In this document: positions 34,417 through 44,110 of the stretch, piece by piece | How positions within the stretch are numbered: the stretch's first letter is position 1 | Layout: the number at the start of each line of letters is the position of its first letter | Assembly (NCBI GenBank): GCA_015039365.1 | Contig: WION01000391.1 | Location: 1 to 49,060, forward strand | From: Amanita rubescens | Taxonomy: Eukaryota; Basidiomycota; Agaricomycetes; Agaricales; Amanitaceae | Length of the DNA: 49,060 bases | Direction: 5' to 3' | Translations under genes and position numbers: made by a program | The notes under the pieces: generated by a model | What the model saw: the letters and a program-made list of their open reading frames with translations, nothing else | The model's database searches: none | What the model was told of the DNA's origin: nothing

Positions 34417-36001
34417 ATGATGAATGTTTTGAAGAATCAATCTCTTTTCAGGCCAACAAGCCAACCTGTCTCACCTTCCTCTATTCCCCCTCTTCATACT
34501 GCAGAACCGCTGGTGGTCCTTGAGCGCTCTTCACGGACACTCAATATATTGTCGCTGAACAATTTCAAGCGACCCCAAAGCATCCCGCGCGTACAGACTG
34601 CGCCCTCTCCAGCAGGCACGATTCAAGAGATCTCGTACATTGAAACCTTGAGCCTCAGGTTCAGCGAAGCGGTGGCAAGAGCCCTCGCACAACCAACAGG
34701 GCCAGCGCCCATACATGAGCTACTGGCCGGCAAGCGGCCGATACCACAAGGACGTGGACATGCGCTTGGTGCTTTCATTGTGTCGTAAGTCGCTCTTGTT
34801 CCCAGATTAACTAGTCTGATTGATTTGATGGGGCAGGGAGTTCAAATCTGCTGACGGCAATGTCCATCTCCATCGAGCTATAGTTCGCTCACTTCAGAAA
34901 CCACTGTCCGTCTTGCTCACTAACCTGTCTGCTTATCTCTCGCCTCTCCTTACGTCGCCCCAAGTTTACACTCCCTCTTCAATAACCACGTTGAATCCGA
35001 CGCAAATCCATGCTCTTGCAATTGCTACATTTGCTGCAGAACTGCTCGAAAAATTCCAGGAGTTGACAAACGATGGCCGAATCAACGGTCTAATGGACAT
35101 TCGGGAAGGTCTAGTTTCCCTGGTGACAAGGGTGGCAAACTGCCTTGTCAACGAATTGAAGAACGAGCTGATGCAACTTGTGGATGGGCTCGAAGCCCCA
35201 AACACGGAGTTCAACACCAAGAACGCTAACCACGGAAGACCAGCCGTGATATACCACCCGTCCCTTGTGGCATTGCAAAGCATGATGCCTATTTATCAGC
35301 GCTATTTGGCGCGATGCACGACGTTCGCAGATGCACAACCTCTCTTGGCAACGTTTCTTATTTCCATTGTCTGGAGAGCTATAGTCGCTTTAGCGCATCG
35401 ACCTCGTCAGACGCAAGCAATGCTGGTGGCGGGGATTGCAAAAAACCGTTCACCGATCAATTCGCCCCCTGTGACCCCGCCTCCAAGTCGATTTACAATC
35501 AAACTTCCACCGTCTAGGCCTGCGTCCCCACATGTGCAGCCAGTCATAGCTTCAACTGCAGCAGACGCGCAGTTGCTATATGAATTATTTTCACAGCTTC
35601 CTAGGCCTGTAGGGGAGAATGAATCGATTCGTCTAGCGGGGGAAGCCGTCGATGAGGCTTTCGACAGTTTGAAGGCCTTAGAGGATCTGCTTGGAGAAGC
35701 AGACGTGGCCTTACACGAGGCGAATCCTGAATTCAAAACGGACCACAACACGTTGGACTTGCCTCTATTGATCGTCCTGCCTGTTCTCCTACAGTATTGG
35801 AGCCGGGGCACCAATCTTTCTATAGCCAACATGGTGGGACTTTCTGATCAAGAATACAGGAAGGTTTGTCTGAGCGGCTTTAGTCGTGCAGAAGAATGTG
35901 AAACAGTGATCGCACGACGTGTCTTGGATACGTTGTGGAAGGACACTCATGTGGATCTCAGTGTGCTGGGATGGATAGAAAACCAGATCCTAGCTGACTA
36001 G
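34417..36001 (+). CDS. Conserved helical protein of unknown function
   Basis: Two exons (34417-34784, 34837-36001) give 510 aa, a long open frame with a clean intron. The N-terminal 90 residues are Ser/Pro-rich. The rest is mostly helical (SVLLTNLSAYLSPLLTSP, IHALAIATFAAELLEKFQ, RVANCLVNELKNELMQLV) with a central Pro-rich linker (SPPVTPPPSRFTIKLPPSRP) and a helical C-terminal domain ending LGWIENQILAD. No signal peptide, membrane segment or catalytic motif is visible and I do not recognise a family. Likely a basidiomycete-specific intracellular protein. Confidence 0.72.
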
Positions 36002-36136
36002 GTATAGAATAGACTTGTCAATTTTTTCGGTATCTGAAGATCTCATACTTTAAACTTTAAGCAGAATCTTTGGTCCATGTTTCTGCGTTATAACTGTAAT
36101 TATCTGGATCGTCACCATGATAAATCTAGAGCTTAA

Positions 36137-37683
36137 TTAACGCGGGGGACAACTTGAAATAAGGCAAGAAAACAAACCGGTTTCTCGTTTCAATCGCCTC
36201 GCCTCGTCCATCAACCTCGCAGCGTGTTGATCCAACATCTCAACATATGGGCTTAATGATGTCTTCTCCCAGTCTGATACCTTACAGTGAGGTGACCGAA
36301 GTCATGAAAAAGAGTGACATACCAGAGTGATGTTCACCCATACTTTCCTCGTCCTTACTAACAGAATCCAATTCTCTGAGCAACTGACCGACCGTAGGCA
36401 CCGCTTCTGGATCAAACTCGTCGATCTTTGCGGGATCTACGGGAACGCAGACTCGTCCCGTCTTGGGATGCACACAAAAGGGGGCTTTCAGCAAATGATT
36501 TCGGCGCTTGGATACCTCTGCATCGAGCCTTGGATAGGTATATTGCAGTACAATATCTTCCATCGCATTGGTAAGAGCTGTCTTCTGATTTGAAGATGAT
36601 TTCAGTTGGATTCACCCAAGGTGTCATACCTAACGCTTCCCACTCACCCGACGGTTATTGTCTTTGTCTTTTCGAATCGACCCGACAGTGGCTTTGACGT
36701 CTTCCCACTTATCTACTGACGTCCTGTTGGGATCGTTTGACCATCGGTCACGAAGCGTGTCCGCAGCTTCATCTCGAATCCACTGCAACAGTTTTTCAGA
36801 GCCTTGCTCTGAATGGAAACAGTCTTGATCGAGTAGGACCAAAGTCGTGAAGATATGCTTAAGCACGTTACACGCTTCTCTGAATAATCGAACTTGAGAA
36901 TGTTAGATATATGGTTTTATATTGGACGTACTGTAAAGGCGGAGGAAGAGATCTTCCGTAGCCATTGCGTATATTGAGTTTCTTGCTTGCCATTTCGCTG
37001 CTGAAGGGGATGGACATCCACTCCACGAGCGCCTTTCGCTGGTCATCAGTCAAAGCCATCGCCTCCTCATCCGATATCCACAAATGTATCCCACGTCGGC
37101 CCGAATAAACCCATAACAGCTTTTCATATCCAAACTGGCTGCGTATCCCAGCATCGAGAACGCGCACGGCCGCGGAAATAAAGCCCCAGCAACGCCTACA
37201 TATACCCGCCCCTGAACAGCACGTGCGGATAGGATCGTAGTCTGTCATATCGATATCGAACACGAGTTCTCGTTGCACCGGGAAGAACGCGCTCGGTCTA
37301 ACTGTCTTTCTATCTCCCGGCTGGAGAGCGCGGGCGGTTAGTGAGCAATGGAAGATGATAATTACTCACTCGCGCAGAATAAACAGGGCCAATTTCAAAT
37401 CGTGTAGGATTGAGCTGGCAAACTTTCTTCTTCAATTCATCAGCAGAGTTGAACGAGTTGTACCGAAGATATACATCGCCAGGTAAAGTGAATGCAAATT
37501 CTCTATGGGTAAAGCGACGCGTCGGAGTGGGTTCGTGGTTCAACCAGTTAAATATCGATTTGAAAGGATACAGTCTCCTATAAAAGGTGAGCATAACCTC
37601 TTTTCACTGGCTTAGGCATTTCAAAAGAACATTGGGTAACATGACCAACCTGGTGAGGAGGGATCCACATCATCGACCATCAT
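36137..37683 (-). CDS. PRI1: DNA primase small (catalytic) subunit
   Basis: Catalytic subunit of the primase in DNA polymerase alpha-primase; makes RNA primers in the nucleus. The start [11 protein letters not shown] joins to [20 protein letters not shown]. The fold signature [19 protein letters not shown] follows, then the metal-binding [17 protein letters not shown], the zinc site [12 protein letters not shown] and the nucleotide-binding [16 protein letters not shown]. Later exons carry [34 protein letters not shown] with [13 protein letters not shown], and the C-terminal [18 protein letters not shown]. All catalytic Asp residues are present. The last intron uses the acceptor gtatcag, which restores the DWEKTSL frame. 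Expected length about 430 aa. Confidence 0.95.
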
Positions 37684-37859
37684 CTTTGTGGTGAATCGAG
37701 TTTCAGAGTTAGTTCGGACGCGATATTGAATCATTCAAGTCTTCCACGGTTGTCACAGGCACGTGATATGTGACATTACACTTCAATATACAAGAACGGG
37801 ACAGTACATCAAACAAATGAACAAACGTTCTCCAGAGTATACTTTATATCATCGCAATA

Positions 37860-38928
37860 TTAGGAAGAGATGAGAGGACCTTGTTCCTCATCAAGTACAA
37901 TGCGGCCTCCACCACGAGCGTAGAGATCATATGCTCCCTTGACGACCCAGGCCAGAGCAAGGATAGAGAACGCCAATGCTGACCAGTGAACGAACCCTGA
38001 GGTGGTCTGATGGGAATAGATAGCCCAAAGAGACCAAGCAATGGAAATGGAGGCAGGGAGATCCGACGAGAAGGCGTACGTCGCTGCCGTGCCTTCCAAA
38101 AAGAACCTACCAAAGTGGATTAGAGTTTTGATAAAATGCGTCCAAAGGGTGAACTTACAGTGCAAGGAAGACGAAGACCTTGGTCCAGACGCCTGCCCTA
38201 GTCGCGTCCGCATCAACGCCGAAGGCCTCGAACGCGGTCAAGACAATAAGGACAGTTGTCCAACCATGATAAAGGGAGAAAGGCAGATGAATGAAGAGTT
38301 CATCGGACAGACTCTCGGGCACATGGCGCTTCTTCACAATGTAGTAAATGTGCTATAGGATTATGTGAGAAGCGCATGGTCACGATGAAGCGCCGATACG
38401 CACAGTGACTGCGGAGCTAACAAAGATGGCAAAAATGAAAGCTATAAATGGAATGGCGTAAGATATATGCCATCGGTGATAGCCTGCGAACACGTGCATA
38501 CCAACGATGTAATGGTGGGTTGCCCAAACGTTCACGTATACTGCATTGAGGACACCAAGAAGGGGGAAGCGCCAGGAAATGCCGTCAACAATGACCTTTC
38601 TACCGCCGGGGAAGAATTGGTAGATGACGGTGCCAAGGAGAAGGAGGTGTATCAAAGACCTCGAGGCATGTGAGACAAGATGAATGAAACAGCGGCACTA
38701 AAAATAACGTACCAAATGAGGAATGCCCAGGGTGCTGGGGTGATGTAGGTTTCCTTGCCAGAGTAGTAGACATCGCCAGGGCCAGCTACGGTGTAGACGT
38801 TTGAGCCCAAGAAGAGGATGTAGACAACAACGTTAGAAATCTGAAAAAGTGAATAGTTAAAGACAAGGGAGAAAAGGCAGATTGAGATCACAGACCTGAA
38901 GCAGGAGCTCAGACCAAGAGGAAGACAT
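37860..38928 (-). CDS. Conserved multi-pass membrane protein of unknown function
   Basis: Four or five exons encode about 290 residues with seven to eight hydrophobic segments. Start [20 protein letters not shown], then [91 protein letters not shown] and [19 protein letters not shown]. The C-terminus is short and acidic ([11 protein letters not shown]). A Trp-rich region ([17 protein letters not shown]) lies between the second and third segments. The layout is that of a fungal seven- or eight-helix membrane family, possibly related to DUF1774-type proteins, but I cannot confirm that. It is divergent from the PHD-finger gene, 109 bp apart. Confidence 0.75.
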
Positions 38929-39037
38929 GGTGGAAAGGTGAGACCCGAACAGCAAGGGTTGCGAGGCTTTTGTATGGAGGCAAGGGATGACCTCATGACG
39001 AAACCTTGGACATCATTAATGCACGTGACGGCAACCG

Positions 39038-39691
39038 ATGGCCACCCCATCACCCCGCACATCATGCTGGCGCTGCGGCGGTTCCGATTCGTGTCCCCGC
39101 AGGTTTCTCCTCACCTGCTACACCTGCTCCAGGTCTTGGCACCACAGGTGTCATGTTCCAGTAGTCACAGACAGCGAGCTAATTTCCCGCTTCAACAATA
39201 TGTCTGTTGCTCAATGGCGTTGCCGTAGATGCATCAATAATACCAATAACCTACCGCCGTCTAAGCCCATTTATATTGATCTCGATTCACCCCCAATTTC
39301 TGTACCGTCATCGCCCGCTGATCCGACGCTTGCTTCCCCAGAAAATATCGTCGTGGTCATTGATTTGACAACGTCTGAATCTGATGAATTAACGATGACC
39401 CTGCCTGAGGGTCACCAAGGCAAGTTGCGTCCGTTGACTCACTTTGCCATGCAAACTTAAGGTCTTGAAGCAACGAAGACCGAGATGCAAATTCCCGCAA
39501 TACGTCGGTCGTTGCCTGACTTGGTAGATTCCGAGTGGAAGCGTCGGGCATTGCATCGGCGCTTAGTGCAGTCTCCTAGTAGAGGCGCTCGTAAACGTGC
39601 AGCAGCAGCACAACAGCCGAGTGCGATGAAGCTCAAATGTCATTGTAGTGTACGAAATCTAGTCGAGTCCATTCAGAGTATACGTCTATAG
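39038..39691 (+). CDS. Small PHD-finger protein with two SUMO-interaction-like motifs
   Basis: Two exons (39038-39419, 39462-39691) joined by a GC-AG intron give 203 aa. The N-terminal zinc finger is CWRCGGSDSCPRRFLLTCYT, then CSRSWHHRCHVPVV and WRCRRC: Cys4-His-Cys3 spacing typical of PHD domains, a histone-tail reader fold. Two hydrophobic-acidic motifs follow: PIYIDLDSPP and IVVVIDLTTSESDE, the second a good SUMO-interacting motif with downstream acidic/serine residues. The C-terminus is Lys/Arg-rich (RGARKRAAAAQQ) and could be nuclear-targeting. Chromatin- or SUMO-linked function is inference. The 3' end is 46 bp from the convergent PEP carboxykinase. Confidence 0.8.
39420..39461 (+). other. 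GC-AG intron in the PHD-finger gene
   Basis: A 42-nt intron with donor G|GCAAGT and acceptor TTAAG. Its removal keeps the frame and yields a 204-codon CDS; reading through gives a stop at once. Confidence 0.75.
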
Positions 39692-39737
39692 AACAAACAA
39701 AACAAATACAATGCGAAAAGTACAGCCATAATACACC

Positions 39738-41788
39738 CTAGATCTGAGGACCTGCAATACGGACCTTCTCGTCAACTTCCTTTTCGTACAATGCGAATGC
39801 TTTGTGGAACATGCCGGCGAGCTTGCGAACCTCGCGTTGGAACGCATCCTTGTCTGGCCATGCCAACTGTGGGTTGAGCAAATCGCGAGGGACTCCCGGA
39901 AGGCTTGTAGGAACCGACAGATTGAAGACGCCAAAGTTCTCGTATTCTGCCTTGGCAAGTTCACCAGAGTGCACCGCATCGACGATGCGGCGAGTGTATT
40001 TGAGTGGGCACCGCTTTCCAGTGCCAAACTTGCCGCCAGTCCAACCAGTATTAATCAACCAGCAATCAACCTTGTACTTGGACATGCGTTCCGCCAACAT
40101 CTCGGCGTAGCGGCTAGGCTACAAAACCCATTAGCCCGCATGTCTATTGACAAGTAGTATACCACTTACATGGAGAACAATGAACGGTGCGCTATAGCAT
40201 GTCGAAAACGTAGGGATGGGCTCCAGGACACCGTCTTCAGTACCGGGTGTTTTCCTATTCCGATGATGAAAGGGACGTCGAAAAAAATATGGATTACATT
40301 CGCTTACGAGGTGTATCCAGCAAGGAAGTGGTAACTGGCTTGCTCTGGGGAGAGCTTGCTAACCGGAGGTAGGACACCGAAGGCATCGCAAGTTAACATG
40401 ATGATATTAGACGGTTGGCGATCAACTAAGCACGGAATTTGGGCCTTGGGAATGAACTCGATTGGATAAGCACAACGGGTGTTCTCAGTAATGCTGATGT
40501 CATCATAGTCCGGGGACCGAGTAAGAGGACTGTAAACCACGTTCTCGAGGATGCTGCCAAATCTGATGGCATTATAAATTTCAGGTTCCTTCTCTGCAGA
40601 AAGGTTGATGCATTTGGCATAACAACCACCCTCGATGTTGAATACACCCGTGTCCGACCAGACATGCTCGTCGTCGCCGATCAGGAGACGGTTGGGATCA
40701 GCCGATAGTGTCGTCTTGCCCGTACCAGAAAGACCGAAGAAAAGAGTAACATCGCCAGTTGTGGTCCCGACGTTAGCTGACGAGTGAAGAGATAGCTGAC
40801 CAAACTTGACAGGTTGGAGGTAATGCTGTTCAAAAGGTTGATAATTTATCGCGCTGTATAGAGTCGACGCATACCATGACAGAGAAAACGCCTTTCTTCA
40901 TCTCACCCGCATACTCAGTGCCAAGAATAACCATTTCCATTCGCTTAAAGTTTATTTCAACTGAAGTTGTAGAGCTCATGCCCTTAGTGAAACGGTTGGC
41001 AGGGAACTGTCCGGCATTGTAGATGATAAAGTCAGGCTCCCCAAACCCGGCGAGCTCTTGTTCGGTTGGACGGATGAGCATATTATGCTGCCATGACGTT
41101 GGGCCAAATTAGATCATCATCGCATGAACAACGCACCATGAAAAGTGCATGATAAGCCCTGGCACAAATAACGCGAACTTTGATCCTATATCTGGGATCC
41201 CACTGTTCCGGTCAGACATCGTAAACGGCGAAACATTCTGCATACTGACCCCGGCGAAGCCGTCAAATACGTAGACATTGTCGCGTGTGTTTAGGTAGTC
41301 AATGGCTCGCTCGCGGTTGATTTCAAAAGTGTCTGAAAAGTAGTGTTGTGACAATGATAACAGCTACACACACAATAGCAAATGACATACGCTCGTCCAT
41401 CTTGATGTTGACAGAGCCCCACCAGATATGATGCTTACTGGTCTCCTCATAGACGATGCGTTTGTCCTTGGGACTGCGACCGGTCTTTTTGCCGGAAAAG
41501 TTGATGAGTGCTCCGGTGGCGGAGATAACGGCACCCTCATTGCGGACAGCATCTTCGTAAAGCTGGGCGACAGGAGCGTTGCGTTTGATCTGGATCCTGT
41601 CCATGTCAAATCCAGCATGGGAGAAGTACTCGAGATCACGGCCGATCACTGCGGAGAATGAGACATGACAAAGAATAGGGAGCAGAGTAGGGCGCACATT
41701 GATTGTACTGCTCATTATCGTGTGCTTGGGCATAGTGCTTGTGGAGGATGTGGGGAGTAACATAAGGGGTCTGGTGTGGGAGAACCAT
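39738..41788 (-). CDS. PCK1: Phosphoenolpyruvate carboxykinase (ATP)
   Basis: Cytosolic enzyme converting oxaloacetate to PEP in gluconeogenesis. Start [19 protein letters not shown], then [78 protein letters not shown], an ATP-binding P-loop segment near 40720-40745 ([14 protein letters not shown]), [18 protein letters not shown], and [20 protein letters not shown]. It ends [10 protein letters not shown]. The nucleotide-binding and metal-binding residues of the ATP-dependent class are present. Eight or more short introns; expected length about 540 aa. A TATAAA and a GC-rich Mig1/CreA-like hexamer lie just upstream, fitting glucose-repressed expression. Confidence 0.97.
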
Positions 41789-41843
41789 CGTAGGAGAAGT
41801 GCGGAGGAGAGGGACAAGTCTGAGTCGGAGGTGACCGCGATGC

Positions 41844-41849
41844 TTTATA
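41844..41849 (-). promoter_or_regulatory. Candidate TATA box of PCK1
   Basis: TATAAA on the minus strand, 55 bp upstream of the PCK1 ATG at 41788. Inferred from sequence and position only. Confidence 0.45.
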
Positions 41850-41857
41850 GTAGCGCG

Positions 41858-41863
41858 CCCCAG
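41858..41863 (-). promoter_or_regulatory. Candidate CreA/Mig1 glucose-repression site upstream of PCK1
   Basis: CTGGGG on the minus strand matches the SYGGGG consensus bound by fungal CreA/Mig1 repressors, and sits directly upstream of the TATA candidate. Fungal PEPCK genes are commonly glucose-repressed. A six-base match is weak by itself. Confidence 0.25.
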
Positions 41864-42014
41864 AGGGAGCATAGCGTCCGGAAACGGCCGAACTAGGCGG
41901 ATAATGTACGGACCGCTCCTGTTGCGGTATCACATGCGCTGCACGGGAACCCGTCCCCCTAGAGGAGGGATATATGTAGCAGTGCACGCAAGAGATGAAT
42001 TGGTATAGAGTAGG

Positions 42015-42566
42015 ATGGCCCCGGACGAATTCGAAGTGAGGCCTTTGACCAGCGCCGACCTTCCTCGTGTCCGCCAATTACATGTGAGTATAACTAGTAC
42101 TATACCCCGCCTAAACCACTCACCCGCCCTCTTCTAGTCCACAGTTCTCCCTGTAAACTACCCCTCCGCATTTTTTCTACAACTTCTACTCCTCCCAGCT
42201 CGGTTATGTCTCGTCGCACATCCTCGCGCAGATCCTCATAACCCAGTAGCCTTCGTCTCCGCCGCACTTTCCAACGCTCCCACGCCCCGCATAGAAATCC
42301 TCACCCTTGGCGTTCTCCCCTCTTTCCAGCACAAGGGTCTCGCACGCCGCCTAATTAGTTCCATCATAAATTCACTCTCTCCCGACTCTACCCTAGTACA
42401 GGCTAATGTCGCCGCCTCAAACGCTTCTGCTCTCAAATTCTACGAGCGCCTCGGCTTGCGCATCTCCTCAGATATAATCACTAATCTCTACCGCACTTGC
42501 TCTCACGGATCTAAAGATGGTTACCTAGTAGCCGGATGTATCAATAGCGATTATTTGTATTCTTAG
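42015..42566 (+). CDS. GNAT-family N-acetyltransferase
   Basis: Acetyl-CoA-dependent acetyltransferase; the layout resembles N-terminal acetyltransferases of the NAA50/NAA60 type. Two exons (42015-42083, 42138-42566) give 165 aa. Start MAPDEFEVRPLTSADLPRV, then VLPVNYPSAFFLQLL, the strand ILTLGVLPSFQHKGLARRL with the Q-H-K-G-L-A acetyl-CoA loop, and VQANVAASNASALKFYERLG, the last GNAT motif. VNYP is a substrate-loop feature shared with NAA50. The substrate cannot be told with certainty. The stop lies five bases before the SLX1 start, and the two are not in the same frame. Confidence 0.85.
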
Positions 42567-42571
42567 ACTAG

Positions 42572-44083
42572 ATGCCTCCATCCTCTGTTCACAAATTCCC
42601 CCCCTTTTACGCGTGTTATATCCTCAAATCAGTGCAAACTCCAAAGTCAAAAGCGTGTGTACTTCTTCAGACGCGTCGTTCGCGTACCTCGACTTCGTTT
42701 ACAGTACATACATTGGTAGTACTCCTAACCCTCCCCGTCGGATCCGGTAAACTTCCGTCTCTATCCTTGTCGTCCTTCCTCATGTCACCTCAGTCAGCAC
42801 AATGGCGAAATTAGCCAAGGAGCTCGGAAGACGAAACACAAGCGGCCTTGGGTTATGCAAATGATCGTTTATGGCTTCCCTTCCCGGCTGGCATGATGTT
42901 CCGGTCTTCTTCATATTTTAGCCGTGCTCACGCGACCACAGGCTGCCCTGCAATTTGAATGGGCGTGGCAGCATCCACACCTGTCAAGGCACCTTCGGAA
43001 CAGCAATGGAGAGGCCGTGTTCGCGAATACGAGCAAATTAAAGTTACTCGGATGGACCATACAGTACGTAAACTCTTCCCGTCAACCTATCAGAATGTCA
43101 ATTTACCTTGCGGACCTTCAAGCACCGTCCGGACAATGATTTGTTTGCATCCGTACAACACTTGGCCGCTCCACGTGAAGCTTTTCACCAAAGATGCTGT
43201 CAAACACTGGGAAGATGCGGCTAACAGGCCACCGTCGTTATCGCTCCCCCCTGGCTTTACTTGTCGGGTGGAACTTGAAGGCGTCAACGGCAAATCGGGC
43301 TTAGTAGGGTCCGGAAGAAAGGGCCCAATTGATGTTACGGACGGTGCGAACCGCTCTGTTTTCCCCGTTTTTGGCATTCCTGAATATCTACCGACAGAAC
43401 AATTCACTCGGGTTATCCTCGCGAAAACCGCGGCCCTGGTAGAGTCCGGGAAACAACTCCGTTGTTCGATTTGCGACGAGCAATTGGACAATTATATCAA
43501 CGTACGTGCAGCCTTATTGCCTCTACTCCTATTCCAATATGATATCGGATCACTATAGGACCCGACTTCGACGGTTGTCTGCACCGCACCGTCCTGCACC
43601 GCCATCTCGCACACGATCTGCCTTTCTAAATACTTTCTCAATAACACTTCTCAAAATAATATCAGCACTATTATACCCAGAGGCGGCGACTGCAAAGCAT
43701 GCGGGTCATATACGCTTTGGGGTGATCTGATACGAGGTTCTTACTATCGATCAACGATCAGTCAGGGCAAGAGTGAGACGGACAAGGACGATGTGAGGAG
43801 AAAATCCAAAGCAAAGAACCCTTTATTGGGCACTTCCCACTCCACGACGACGATGCAAATCGAAACTTTGGATATCTCTAATGGCTCGGATTCCGCAGAA
43901 GACGATTCGTCGTCATCTTCGGAAGAGACTCCTCCCAAAGCTATTTACCCTCTACTTGTTGCCAAGTCTCGCAATGCTCAAACGCGATCGACCATAGACC
44001 CTACGAAACTCACCCGCGCCATGTCCAACCTCGCAATCAACCGTCGACATGTACCAGATGATATAATTGAGATATCTGATTAG
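42572..44083 (+). CDS. SLX1: SLX1 structure-specific endonuclease catalytic subunit
   Basis: GIY-YIG nuclease that with SLX4 cleaves branched DNA, including Holliday junctions and rDNA forks. Six exons (42572-42654, 42705-42746, 42794-42890, 42942-43063, 43123-43501, 43559-44083) total 415 aa. The nuclease has [56 protein letters not shown] and [18 protein letters not shown], with the catalytic Arg and Glu present. The C-terminal zinc (RING/PHD-like) domain is [29 protein letters not shown] and [16 protein letters not shown]. Intron 3 is GC-AG (42891-42941). The tail is acidic and ends DDIIEISD, a SUMO-interaction-like motif. Confidence 0.94.
42891..42941 (+). other. GC-AG intron in SLX1
   Basis: A 51-nt intron with donor CTG|GCATGA. 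Its removal joins GFPSRL to [10 protein letters not shown]; reading on reaches a stop within two codons. Confidence 0.8.
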
Positions 44084-44110
44084 TATATTCACTAATGTAC
44101 CTATATGCAA

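Noticed and set aside
36137..36310. Frame break at the PRI1 3' end
   Set aside because: Choosing the acceptor gtatcag instead of the earlier ctgtaag restores [14 protein letters not shown] in frame.
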